Positions 50,635 to 62,604 of a stretch of 64,000 nt of DNA are shown here, one piece after another (the stretch's first letter is position 1; every line of letters starts with the position of its first letter). Source of the stretch: Erodium maritimum (lineage: Eukaryota; Streptophyta; Magnoliopsida; Geraniales; Geraniaceae); NCBI GenBank assembly GCA_963921825.1, contig OY997595.1, forward strand, positions 66,185,879 to 66,249,878, read 5' to 3'. The notes under the pieces were generated by a model, which saw only the letters and a program-made list of their open reading frames with translations, was not told the DNA's origin and made no database searches. The position numbers and the translations under genes are program-made.

Positions 50635-53600
50635 TCAGAAATGAAGATTTCTTGATGCAAATGATGCCCTGTTCAATCATCCCCACAAAAATATAATGTA
50701 TAGAGTATTCTAGCGTAAAAACAAAAAATCCGATTCGAGATGCAGAAATAAAGATCGAAAGCACTGACCATGCTTGTCTGCATCTTACAGCTTCTCTGCG
50801 GACAGATCTCTTAGGATCATCAAGAGCCTTTGATATAGCTTCCAGTACCTGCCAGATTCCAGAGTAACATACTTAGATGGGCCTGATGAATTTCGGTGAT
50901 TATCTAATATTATCAAGGGATAATTACAAAAAAAAAACACCGAAAGTATTCATATTTTGCAAGTTGTGCCCCTGTTCCTTGATAGTTGCAAAAAAGTGTA
51001 TTGAAGTTGTATTTTTGTTGCACCGTGTGATTTTGTTTCAAAATGACAATTTTACCTTTTAAAAATACTAAGTAAATTTTCATCTTCTTTGTACATCCAA
51101 AGAGAAGAAAAGTAAAAAGGTGAAAATTCTAGATTTTTTTATTTATTACTTATTATATTTTAAGTTTAAAATTTTAAGGATAAAATTGTCATTTGAAACA
51201 AAGTGCAACAAGGCAAGTTCATGGCTCTTTTTTGCAATTATCAAAGATCAGGGGTACAACTTGCAAAAAGTGAATACCTCAGTACTTTTTTTGCAATTAT
51301 CTCTATCATCTATGATAAGATTGCTCGAATGTAAAAAGTGATAGGTGGTGATTGTCTTAAGGTGCTAGAAATAACCTGTGATCTCACTGGATATATTCTT
51401 GTGTGGGGAAGTACGGACACCGCAACAAGGCATTGAATTGCTGTCTCTCGAACAAGCTGAAGATACAAAAAGTTTAAAATAAATACCATAATTTTTGTCA
51501 GTTTAGATCTTCCCAGAATTTTGAATCTATAGTCATAATGTACAAAGAGCATCTCCAATGCAAACAGTCCAGCCTGGGCTATTCAGGGGTTACAACTTAC
51601 AACAGGTTTTTCAACGGAGAGAAAATGTAAAAGCTAGACTAATAGAAACTGCAATGGGAATAGCCCAGAATGGGCCAATAGTGATTTGATTACTATTTTA
51701 ATTGTAATGAATTTTCTGCTTATTCCCGATTCAATTAAAAAAAAACTTGGTTAATAATTTGGTTGTTTTTTTTAGAAATATTGTACTCTTAAATCTTTGG
51801 GGGTTAGTTATTTTTCCAAAACATTTAGTTACTTTTCAGAACATTTGATATAAGCAGTTGCAATTGGTTTTAAGTGACACGTGTCACTTGCCTATTGGGA
51901 GGCCTAGATACGGACCGAACGATTAGTCCAGGCCTGGGCGATGGCTGCTTCGCCCAAGCCCTTCCCCTCTTCCCATTCGTCCAGTGATTATAGCCCATAA
52001 GGTGAATGATTTGCACAGCCAAATCCACTTTTTTATCCATTCGCCCAAAACTATATTCACCCCCATTGAAGCTGCTCTAACCAATTTATATGCAGCATGC
52101 TTACCGAAAATGCATAAAAACATATAAGTTGAGGAAATGTGTGGTACCGTCATATGAGGATAGGCAACAAGCTCAGTTAAGCCATTAATGATGATGTGTA
52201 CATTCTCTACTGCAGCCTCTTGTCCTGCATATTACCAATATAAATTATAAATATTTCATGCACATAAGTACATTTTATTCAGATTGAAAATATTACAAAA
52301 TGGTGAAAGGCACTGTCTTACCACTTTTATTGGTCAATGTTCCAGATAAAACTAGTAGAAGACTGTATACCACCATATCTTTATCAAGAACATCTTTTCT
52401 TAATGCTCGCAAACTATCTACCAATATTGGAATTAGCTGCAAAAATTATGTAGTAATTTATTGTGATGAAACATATAAGGGTATTATACGTGCTGTGGGT
52501 GTTCTGAGAAAAAAATAAATCAAAACTAACCTTCTTTGCATCATTCAAGATGACAGTTAGTGGAGTGTTGGATGCTACATGTGCAAAAGCCCGATACAGC
52601 ACAGGTCTGAAATAACAGGCAGTTTCAGGTTCAAGATATCGTAGCAGTTAAATAATCTTTTGTAACATTGTTTAACCGATAAAGAAGTTCAATTCAACTA
52701 CCACAAAGGGAAATACTCAGGTCAAAACCTGAGGGTTGGAAAGTTACATATGAAAAGTGGAAACTAATCATAGCCATTGGATTGCATTTTAACGGTTCAG
52801 GTTAAGTACACAACTTTTCAATGTTGGGTCAAGTTTCCTAACTTAAGTTTCGAAACATCTAAGCCGTTAAAAAATTCACTCCAATGGACACAGATGGTTT
52901 TCAATTTTCATTCAAGGTTTTCACCTATTTGTTACTCTCATATAGATAGATATAGAGAGAGAGAGAGAAGTACTTAGTTTGAGTACCTTGATAAGGCCAA
53001 ATCAGATTTCAGTATCAGAGACTGCAAAATTGGCATCATGATAGAGAAAAATCGCTGCTTATAGAGTGGTCGTACTGTTGCATGAAAATCACGGTTCAAA
53101 CATTCTTCAGAGTCACTCATGAGAATATGAAATGCATCGGCAGCACATTTCATTACAGAAGAATCCACATCCTGTTCATAATTCTCCTTTGACTGCAAGC
53201 ACTCGAGAAAAACAATAGTAATATCTTTCACCTTCTCATGACCCCGAAGTAGCAAGCCTTTCCCAATCCATGCCAGTCCAGTGATGGAACTGATTTGAAG
53301 CAATCTACTACTGCTAGCAACACCAAGGCATAGATTAGTAAGACAAGTCTCACTAGGAGCATGATCATGTGACCTCCACAAACTAGTTTTGAAGATTATA
53401 TCGATTGCCTCTTCCAAGGTACAGCCACTTGGAATATCAGCTCCCAGTTTATTGACTATTGAACCTAATGCATGAGCTGATGGGACATAACCGTTGAGGG
53501 AGGTTGTCATGTATAACCTTAATACCACCTTTATGTTTGGAATATGTGTCTGGGGACGAGCTGCTATGACTACTGATGTAAATAAGGAAAGAAGCCATTC

Positions 53601-56600
53601 ATCTCTGCAAGAAAGACTGTTTGTCCCTTCAGTAAGTAATAAATTTTCAAGTTGGACTGGTATGGAGTCGGATGTGGATTTGTTTGATTGAAAAGAGCTT
53701 GATGATAATAGGTGATCATAAGCTTTCTGCATTATCACATTCTGGCTTTCCTCTGAACAATTCGATACAGAAAGCTTCAATGCCCTCATTGTCGCGTCGA
53801 GAAGCCCCTGATATAGTATTAACGGAAAATTAAATTGTAACTTTGAATGCAGAATGTATCTTACCTTCTTATAGGAGTAATTACAGTTCACTACCCTGTA
53901 CTTTACCACCTTGTACTTTTTTTGGTAAGTTCACCACGATGAACTTTGTTTTGTTTCAATTTGCCATCATTTGAGGTTTTAATAATGAAACTACCCCTTA
54001 TATAAAAAGTTCAAAAACAGTTCAGAAGTAAAAAATAAGGGACGAACAACATCGTCCTCTTAATTTAAAATTTCTATATTTTATTTTTATTCAAGTTTTT
54101 ATATCAAGGGCAGTTTTGTCAATAAACCTCGAATTAAAGTAAATTGAAGCAAAAAACAAAATTCTTCGTGGTGAACTGATGCAAAATATAAGAGTACAGG
54201 GTAGTGAGTTGAAAATCACACAGAGTACAAGGTAGTGAGCTGTAACTACCCCTATCTTATATTAGGTTAAGAATACTTACTTTTTCCTGGACCCCGATAT
54301 TAAACACCTTGCAATTTTCAAACAGGTTCCAAATATTAACAGCAAATCTCAACATGATTTCTTCAATCCCTTCAGTTCTAATGATCCTGAAAATTTCAAA
54401 CCAAAGGTCAGCCAGATGTGATGCCAAATGATTTTTTTTTTAAGTTCGAATTGAAATATATCACAAACAGACTTCTCCAATCACATTCGTACCCTAATTA
54501 CAAATATTTTTCGCAGAACACTAATGGTATTCACAATCACAAGGTTGGCGTGTACACAGAAATAAAATTTTCTTTGTATTTAGAAATGTGCTGTTATGGG
54601 CCTTACGGACCGTAACGGAATGGGCTAAACACACCACAATGGAAGAGAAGTCGCGCGCAGCAAGGGGGAAGAGGAAGTCGCGCGCGCACGTCCCTGCAGA
54701 GTCGGCTGATTCTGTTTCCCTTTTTAATTGCTTTCTTAATTTCAGTTATATTAGGATTTGGGAACTTTGGGAATAGTTTGGAATTATTGTTGAATTAGGA
54801 ATTTGGGTTATTTAGGAAAGCTTTCTGGTTATATATACCAGAGAGATTCATGAATAAAGCATTGAGAATTTAGTTTACTACTTTGTTCTCTAAGAGGTAT
54901 CAGGGTCCCTCTATAATTTGAGCCTGTGATTCACACACAATAGGGAGAAACAAGAACAAGGCTTCGCTCCAGCGAAACCTTGGATTGGATCTTCAGTCCT
55001 ACAAAGGTGCCATAACGCGTTCGATCTCACAGGGTCGTAATAGATTGGTATCAGAGCCGAGCATTATGGCGCAAAAGTCTATGGAGCAGAAGCTGGATGA
55101 TTTAATAGCGGCATTCACTGCAGCTCAGAGCCAAACTGCTGCCCGGTATGTAGCTGACCAGCAACGGATCGCAGCTGGCCAGCAAAAGATCGAAGACCTG
55201 GCCCTACAGGTCCAGGCCTTATCAACGCCTTCGGAGCAGCCCGAAGGCAGCTCGGCCCTAGCTGCCCGACCACGGGAACGAGCAGTTCCTGCGAATTCTG
55301 GCGCGGGGACGGGTGGTGACGGAGGCGCTCTCGTGCCTCGTTTTGCGCGCCTCGAATTCCCGCGATTTGATGGTCGTGCTGACCCGACTGCATGGCTGAA
55401 TAGGTGCGAGAGTTACTTTCTCCACCAACGCACATCGCAGGAGGAGAAAGTTCTGCTGGCATCATTCCATCTGGAGGATGACGCTCAATTATGGTTCATT
55501 AAACTCCAGGTGGATTTTCCTAACCTGAATTGGTCGGCGTTTAAGATGTATTGCCACAACAGGTTCGGCTCCATGTTTAAGGGCAACCGGTTGGGTGAAC
55601 TTGCAAAGCTAAGACAGACCGGTTCAGTTGCAGACTACGCAGCCCAATACGAGCGACTGGCGGCCCAGGTGCCGGGTTTGCAGCAGGATCAGGAAATTTC
55701 TATGTTCCTGAGTGGTTTGCGCAGGTCTCTGGCAATCGGTGTGGAAATTCAGCAGCCACGCGATCTGACTCATGCTATGGGGCTAGCCAAGCTCTATGAA
55801 GAACGCGCTCGTGAGGAGGCTAAACCTCCATCAGTTATAGCTCCGAGCAGACGACCAGCCATGGATAATTCTCCTCGGCCATTTTTCAAGCAGATTTCTC
55901 AGGCCGAGAAGCAAGAGCGAATCGCTAAAGGCCTTTGCTTCAACTGTGATGAAGCTTACTTCCTAGGTCACAAGTGTGCGAAGCTTTTTTGGTTGGAGAT
56001 GATTGAGGACGAGGTCAAGGACAGGGCTGCCCAGATAATGGATTCACCCTATGCGCTTGAGGACAAGCGCCTTGTGCAGGGGGGGAGTGATGTTATGGGC
56101 CTTACGGACCGTAACGGAATGGGCTAAACACACCACAATGGAAGAGAAGTCGCGCGCGCACGTCCCTGCAGAGTCGGCTGATTTTGTTTCCCTTTTTAAT
56201 TGCTTTCTTAATTTCAGTTATATTAGGATTTGGGAACTTTGGGAATAGTTTGGAATTATTGTTGAATTAGGAATTTGGGTTATTTAGGAAAGCTCTCTGG
56301 TTATATATACCAGAGAGATTCATGAATAAAGCATTGAGAATTTAGTTTACTACTTTGTTCTCTAAGAGATATTAGGGTCCCTCTATAATCTGAGCCTGTG
56401 ATTCACACACAACAGGGAGAAACAAGAACAAGGCTTCGCTCCAGCGAAACCTTGGATTGGATCTTCAGTCCTACAAAGGTGCCATAACGCGTTCGATCTC
56501 ACAGGGTCGTAACATGTGCTTTCACAGATCAAAGATGGGAAACCAGTTGGACATATGAGGTACATAAGATGTATAAAGACAACATTTCGAACTAGGTATA

Positions 56601-59600
56601 ATCTCACAAAAGTACACTAAACTTGTCATATTTCTCACTTAACAACACTGACTTCTAAATTTTCTCATTCAACCACACTAAACTTTCAATTTTTCTCACT
56701 TCACTTTATTTGGGTAATAAATGACAAAAATGAGTCTTGGCTTCATTTCCACTCTATTACAAGGTTCCCATCGAGAAATTAAATTGTAATAACTTTCTGT
56801 ACGGTAATAAATAAAAGAAATTGACAGTACGCGTATATTCTTGTTCAAGTTCCCTTACTTGTTGTAGGGGTATTTTTGTCATTTATTACCAAAATAGAGT
56901 AAAGTGAGAAAAAATGGAAGTTCAGTGTTCTCATGTGAGATTATCCCTAAAATAAATTGTTGCTAGGCAATGTCAGAAAAATTGAACAACATAGCAGCAT
57001 TCAATTCATGAATTCGAATAATCACAACGACCATAAGAAACCATAACTTTCAGGGACGAATAGTGTACCGTGGGAACACCTTATCAGAGTAGCAATCCAG
57101 AAGCTGGACTACAGTATCAGCTGACTTTGAATTTCCACAAACCTAGATTAAATGCAACATTGAAGTAACGTTAGATAAAAAAAATAGCTTATTTCGAGGA
57201 TTATAGGATTCATTAAGTATCCATACACAAACCTCCAGTAAATTCGCAAATATAGCTTCTTCCAACCCTTGAACAATTTTCAGCATATGCTTGTGCCCAC
57301 TTGTGCACAGGTCGAATATTGCTTCCAGTTTGAGTGGATAAGGCATGCTATCATCATCAAGATACACCAACGAGATAACCTTCTCTACAACAATATGATC
57401 ATAGCTCTCTGCCTTCTCCGGCTCATTGCACTCATCCACATAGGAGCCAATATTTAGTATAGCTTTCAGTGAAAGTTTCCATAACAATGGTTTGTTGAAA
57501 TCTATGGTAATAATGGTCATTAATGACACTAAAATATCCTCAAAGGTAAATTTTGATATCACTTCAGGTATTGTAGCCATAATCTGCAAGCCCCTCACTG
57601 CGTAAAGGAAATTTTTTAGCATATCCAGAATCTATTGATACTTAAGGATCATTACTAATTAATAACTTTAACATGTCACTTAAATACAAAACAATTTGAG
57701 AAATGCACAGGAAAATCAAATCATTTCCAGGGAATGAAAATCTTACTGCAGATTTTGCTCCTGAATTTTCAGATATTATATTTGAGTTCGCGTTACATTG
57801 GTTTAGCTTATATCAACAGATCAAGAGAAAGGGTGCAAATTTTTACTCTAAATATCTGAAAATTACTAAAGCATATTCTGGACAAGCTTCAGTATAAGAG
57901 TCAAGACAAGGGTAATATGACTATAAAAATCAGTGGTTGATGTCCAATCTCAGATCAGATGTTGGGTTAGACAAATTATTTTAAATAAGGTCCTAACTAA
58001 AAACATACATCAAGTTCATGTTACAAATACATGATATCCTTGTAAGTTATCCACAAACAATCTTTCTTGAGGGGCACACAAAGAAAGGCCAATATCTGAT
58101 CGATTCAATTTATATATCTGTAAAGAGAGAAGATATCTAGAATACGCAGTATCAAACACTCACCTTGAAGGTATATCTCTGCATCTGGTGTGTCTTCATC
58201 AATTGCTGCTAATGTAGACCTCAATGCTTTAGATAAAGAATCAGAAAAGTTCTGAAGCATGAAGCTAAATGACTCCATAGAAACAGATTGTGACGCAATT
58301 TCTTTGAAGCCTGAAATCAAATCTCTGCATGCCGCCAATAGTTCAGTGCAAAGATAAAGAGCTCCAAAATTAAGTTTTTCAGATAGTACATAACCGTCAC
58401 TTGAAGAGTATTCCCCAGGTGAATTTCTAGCAGGAAGCTTGAGAGTGTCCATCAATCGGGGAAAGAAGTTTTCAAATATTCTATTACAAGAAGCAGTGGA
58501 AGTCTGGGCAGAAACAGTAAGGATCTGACCCATTGCCAGTAGTTTCTGCTTGCTTTTCAAGGGAATATCATTGTAATTCTTGTAGCTAGTGAAGCTATTG
58601 AAAACCATTTTCACATCTTCATCAACAATAATCAAACTTAAGACCGAATTATTATTTTGCACAAGAAGCTTTTGCAGAAGTGTTAGAGCTTCAGTTGCAA
58701 TATCACTTTCGCCAACTCCTAGATCACCAAATGTCTGTGGAGAACAGGACAAGACAGGTCCTTCTAGTGAAGCATATATTACATCTTTTAATGCAGACCA
58801 AATAGATTTAACATGTTTTTCAATCCTGTCTGCTCCATACTTAGGTGCGCAGTGAGCAAGATACTTCAAGGAATCGACCTGTAAGTATAATAATTGCAAG
58901 TAATCAATAAAACTCGACGTCTCACATATATTCTCCATGGCATCGCCTGCTGCGGATAAAGAAATCACAAATATGAAATTATATTCAATGAGAACCGACC
59001 TTTGCTGATGTTAGAGAAGAAGAAAGCTTTTCAAGAAGCAATGGAATGACAAATGGCTCAAAAAGAGGTGTGGAAGAGAAAGCTAACTGCAAAAAAAAAT
59101 CACAAAAAAGAAAAAAAAAACTGAGATAATTAAGAAAAATATGGAAGTGAAGTTCACGCAAACGTGAATTATCCTTGCACTTAAGGAAAGAAGCAGAAGT
59201 GACCACAGAACAGTATATTACTTAAATTTAATGCAGAACAGATGGTGCAAGTTACTCTTAAAACAGGGATAGTTTCAATAAAAGCATGGCATACCATTAG
59301 AGCCCTTGATAGCTCATCCCTCTTCACGGCAATATCCTCACCTTTTGGCTGCAAGACAAAAAGAATCCCACATTCTAGATGAGCAAGACATAATCTTATC
59401 AGCATGATAAAAGGAACCAAACTCTTGCGTTCAATGCAATTGTATATTTTCATACTTCAAACTACTCATAGAAAATGTAAGTTCATAGAAAGACAACAAG
59501 AGTATATTTTTTTCTACGTGTGTGAAACAGATACTGGGAAAATTGTATATCAATTGGGTTAAGCTAGATCCTAAAACAACCAAGGTTTTCATTGTTGCAA

Positions 59601-62409
59601 GAAACTTTGACCCAAAAACACACACGGGGACATTAGATTATTCATTAATAGGGAGAAGATAATGTAAGTCTCATAAGTGAAAATGTGAATACAATACCTA
59701 TTTGGTTGCTAACAGCCTACCCACAACTTAAGAAGATGACCTGAACATAAAAAGCACATATATATCATACTTACTACCAATGTAAGGAGACTTTTGAAAT
59801 TAGATCTAGTTTTCTTCTGAAACATGTTTGTTGTTTACAGTCAGCATATAAGAAATTATATGAACAGTTAAAACAATTAATGCGGTATTACAAGGTAGTG
59901 ATGCATAGTGCATAATCTGCAACAACAAAAGGAGAGAAATTTTGTGATAGATAAAGAGAAAGAGTCTTTTATTTTGGTAATCATGTACCTAACAGACTAA
60001 CTTCATATGACAACCAAAGGCTTACATGGGTAAAATGAATCGGAAAGTAACAACCAAGCATTTCAAAAAGATCCCCAGCAAAACTTGCAAGAGGCCCAGA
60101 TGCATCTGGAAATAGTTGGACCATAATCTCAACGATGTGAAAGGTTAGCATTAAGCACTGAGGGTCCTTTTCTTCATCAATAGCTGCACATATTCCGTAA
60201 ATAAGGTCATCACCCTAGAGGACGGAAAGAACTTTATTAGTTTCGTTTCAAATACAAATAAATGGTGAAGAGAACCAAATAATAAATCAGACTACAAGAG
60301 CCACCACCAAGCCTTTTCAACCAAGCTTGGGGTCCCATACATGAATCCTTCAACAAAACTCACATTAAGTCATGCCTTGTCATGTCTTTTCTTACTACAT
60401 CTTTCAAAGCTATAGTTTAAGGAAAATAAGAATTAGAATAATACCAGTGAAGCAACCTCGTCGGGATAGCGTTTTAATAGGCACTCCAGAAGTTCAAAGC
60501 AAAGCTGAAAGGACACGTAGAAGTGATGTGAAACAGCTAAGACTGATATGAAATTATCAAATATAGAAGGGCAAATTTTTAGGGAGATATCTGCATCAAT
60601 TATATAATATGGTAGCACATAGCCTGTGGTGAATAAAGTAAACAATTTACCTTCCTATCATGCTGCCCTAGAGACTGCACCTGTAGGTTCAGTAAGTAAG
60701 ACTGTGCAACAGCCTTTGCATCACTGCCAGTGACCATACCAACGTTACTTTTTCTTTGCATCAGTGCCAAGCAACCAACAAGTGCACCGTGTAAAGCTTT
60801 CCAATCTGCCTGATACAGAATACTATTATCTACATCACTTTGTTCACAGAGAAACAAAAGAGAGTAATACAATCACATGATTGTATTTAAAAGATAAAGA
60901 AACATGCTGAGGTGACCTTAAGTGACATTAGTTACATAGCTGCACATCGGCACCTCTGCTATGTTGATAATGTTTAAGGATATGAGTGTGCAACTAACTT
61001 ACCAGCCGGTCAGTGAAGAAACCGATCAGGGTATGTATAGTAGGGTCACTAAGCGGCTTTGAAGCAAGAAATGCAAGCACTTCTGCAAGAAGAAGGATAC
61101 CTGAAAAGGGATCAGCATTACTAGAGTGCCTGTCAAGCATTGTTCTTAGCTTCAACAGCATAAACATCAGATTATCAACTATATATAGTAACATATTGAC
61201 TTGCCCATTAATTGAATTACTCCAACTTTTCCATGGGATTCGATAACATAATCAGAAGGACACTGTTAAGTACTCACTCTATTCTATATTACATGCCCAT
61301 CTCACTAAATTTGGCTGTCCCAAAAGAAGCACCCATGTTCTCTTTTAGGAAGTGAAATAAGCACAATTGATTACCAATAATATCACATGGGAGAAAAACA
61401 AGTATAAAATTTAAAGCCTCAATTTTTTTTTTGCTAAAATGTCAAATTAGATACTTATTTACAGAGTACTAATTAGGGTTAGTTACATTCACCTACCCCG
61501 AACTATACACGTTTAACGGATACCTACCCCAAATAACGTATACATACCCCGAACTAACAGTTGTAACAACATCCCCCATTCCATCCATTTTTTCGTCCAT
61601 TTACTTTCATTTTTTCAGAAATTCCGAAACTACCCGTAGTGTTACAATCCTAAAACCAACTCCAACCCTAAATCTCTCTCCAAACCTAAATCAAACCCTA
61701 AAAATGGATGGAAAGGGGAATGTTGTTACAAACTATTAGTTCGAGGTATGTATTCGTTACGAAATAACTTTGGGGTATTTATCTGTTAAACATGTATAGT
61801 ATGGGGTAGGTGAGCGTAATTAACCCTACTAACTAATATTCTTACAATCATAATTCAAGATTAAAATAAAAATCATCAAATTCAAGACATCTAGGCATGG
61901 CCAATAAAATACCTCTAGATCGAATAATGCTATCTGTAGTGGTCAAATACAAGCTCATCTCCCTGACCTAAGTATCACCAAAGATGAAATCACAAACTGA
62001 TACGGAATGCAACAATATTTGAGCATATAAGAATTGTTCATTTGAGATAGTACCAGTTCTTCTAGAGTCAATTCATCGTTCTTTATGAGGAAAGCAATTG
62101 CATTCAAACTTGCAGCCTGTAGTACGCACACGATGAGCAAAACGATAGAAGCCACATCGCAGAGCATAACCAAAAGCCCAGTACATAGTTGTGGCAACAA
62201 ATTGAAAAGGCTACATTATCAATTTTCGCAGCAGCAATTCACGCACAGAACAAGTAAATTACCAGCTACTATGATCAATTAACGATACAAAAAATCCAAA
62301 AGCAATGAAAATGATTCGGTTTACTGAGAATTTGGACCTGCTGGCTCGAAGAGCGAGACAAATCGACGAACGATTCGATATGCCGAGTCAACTGAGTCGT
62401 CTCTGCCAT
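50635..62409 (-). CDS. MMS19: MMS19 iron-sulfur cluster targeting protein
   Basis: HEAT-repeat scaffold of the cytosolic iron-sulfur assembly targeting complex, delivering clusters to DNA repair and replication enzymes. Twenty exons join to 1126 aa (Arabidopsis MMS19 is of similar length): 62409-62338, 62116-62054, 61967-61913, 61100-61003, 60809-60651, 60504-60445, 60214-60026, 59348-59295, 59086-59000, 58878-58164, 57597-57233, 57142-57069, 54386-54281, 53807-52987, 52606-52531, 52436-52322, 52224-52148, 51456-51376, 50848-50769, 50668-50635. N-terminal landmarks: TQLTRHIESFVDLSRSSSQQ, then GILLLAEVLAFLASKPLSDP and DWKALHGALVGCLALMQRK. C-terminal landmarks: SITGLAWIGKGLLLRGHEKV and RREAVRCRQAW. 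All junctions keep frame. The last exon has only 34 nt and gives WASFASRNLHF, matching known C-termini. Intron 12 holds a gag-only LTR element. A telo-box lies in the leader. Confidence 0.94.
50917..51303. mobile_element. Mutator-like MITE in MMS19 intron 18
   Basis: GGGATAATTACAAAAAA faces CTTTTTTTGCAATTATCTC. The flanking 9-mers TATTATCAA and TATCATCTA match at 7 of 9 positions, a decayed target duplication. The interior shares CAAAATGACAATTTTACC with the copy in LYK3 intron 7. Confidence 0.75.
51546..52078. mobile_element. MITE with AGAGCATCT ends in MMS19 intron 17
   Basis: AGAGCATCTCCAATG at the left faces CATTGAAGCTGCTCT at the right. 533 bp without coding frame. The ends resemble those of the element at 18314. 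Confidence 0.65.
53874..54252. mobile_element. Mutator-like MITE in MMS19 intron 13
   Basis: GGAGTAATTACAGTTCACTA faces TAGTGAGCTGTAACTACCCC. The flanking 9-mers CTTCTTATA and TATCTTATA share seven positions. 379 bp, no coding frame. Confidence 0.8.
54592..55042 (+). repeat. 5' LTR of the gag-only element
   Basis: 451 bp. Compared with the 3' LTR it has about 27 extra bp near 54655-54685, a duplicated GTCGCGCGC context. About seven substitutions are visible over the rest. A TATATATACC box is at about 54830. Confidence 0.9.
55066..56127 (+). CDS. gag: Gag polyprotein of Ty3/gypsy type, intact
   Basis: Structural capsid-forming protein of an LTR retrotransposon, 353 aa, uninterrupted. The start is the ATG at 55066, shortly after the primer-binding site; the frame is open further upstream but that part is LTR. 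A Gln/Ala-rich N-terminus is followed by LEFPRFDGRADPTAWLNRCE (from about residue 95), the retrotransposon gag domain. WSAFKMYCHNRFGS and GSVADYAAQYERLAAQVPGL follow. Near the C-terminus GLCFNCDEAYFLGHKCAK is a C-x2-C-x7-H-x-C knuckle as in chromovirus-type gypsy gags. The stop codon lies inside the 3' LTR (56125-56127). Mobilisation would need enzymes from another element. Confidence 0.93.
   Translation: MAQKSMEQKLDDLIAAFTAAQSQTAARYVADQQRIAAGQQKIEDLALQVQALSTPSEQPEGSSALAARPRERAVPANSGAGTGGDGGALVPRFARLEFPRFDGRADPTAWLNRCESYFLHQRTSQEEKVLLASFHLEDDAQLWFIKLQVDFPNLNWSAFKMYCHNRFGSMFKGNRLGELAKLRQTGSVADYAAQYERLAAQVPGLQQDQEISMFLSGLRRSLAIGVEIQQPRDLTHAMGLAKLYEERAREEAKPPSVIAPSRRPAMDNSPRPFFKQISQAEKQERIAKGLCFNCDEAYFLGHKCAKLFWLEMIEDEVKDRAAQIMDSPYALEDKRLVQGGSDVMGLTDRNGMG
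56091..56514 (+). repeat. 3' LTR of the gag-only element
   Basis: 424 bp, same ends as the 5' LTR, preceded by GCAGGGGGGGAGTGA. It contains the gag stop codon. Confidence 0.92.
56595..56947. mobile_element. MITE in MMS19 intron 12
   Basis: GGTATAATCTCACAAAAGTA at the left faces ATGTGAGATTATCCC at the right. The interior AGTACACTAAACTTGTCATA and TTTGTCATTTATTACCAAAA are shared with the element in LYK3 intron 6. No clear target duplication. Confidence 0.75.
61476..61826. mobile_element. Mutator-like MITE in MMS19 intron 3
   Basis: GGGTTAGTTACATTCACCTA faces TAGGTGAGCGTAATTAACCC. The flanking 9-mers TACTAATTA (61467-61475) and TACTAACTA (61827-61835) match at eight positions. 351 bp, no coding frame. 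Confidence 0.88.
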
Positions 62410-62437
62410 TGTTTCTGCGGAGAAGGAGATGTGGTAT

Positions 62438-62445
62438 TAGGGTTT
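62438..62445 (-). promoter_or_regulatory. Telo-box in the MMS19 leader
   Basis: AAACCCTA on the minus strand, about 30 bp upstream of the start codon. A common element near the start of plant housekeeping genes. Confidence 0.45.
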
Positions 62446-62604
62446 AAGGGGTGAGTTTTGGCGGGTAAAGGTCTTTGTGAGTCAGGAACTGACGGGTTAC
62501 GAGTTCAGAACCAGAGAAGCTGCGAGAGTGAGGAGAGAAGAAGCGCGTGTTTAAGGAATGGGTTATTTAGGCAGATACCCCTTTAGTTAAGGTTATTTTT
62601 TAAA

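Larger units (their letters stand above)
54592..56514 (+). mobile_element. Gag-only LTR retrotransposon (TR-GAG-like)
   Basis: A 1923-bp element inside MMS19 intron 12, opposite to the gene. It has LTRs of 451 bp (54592-55042) and 424 bp (56091-56514), starting TGTTATGGG and ending TAATA/TAACA. The 5-bp target duplication is TGTGC (54587-54591 and 56515-56519). The primer-binding site TGGTATCAGAGCC (from 55046) fits initiator tRNA-Met. A G-rich polypurine tract precedes the 3' LTR. Only gag lies between the LTRs; protease, reverse transcriptase, RNase H and integrase are absent. This is the architecture described as TR-GAG. Confidence 0.95.

Noticed and set aside
50288-50764. Separate 158-codon gene behind MMS19
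   Set aside because: It is the continuation of MMS19 exon 19 into its last intron and 3' UTR; kept only as a read-through finding.
54985-55065. Gag start upstream of 55066
   Set aside because: That sequence is 5' LTR and primer-binding site; the first ATG after it is at 55066.
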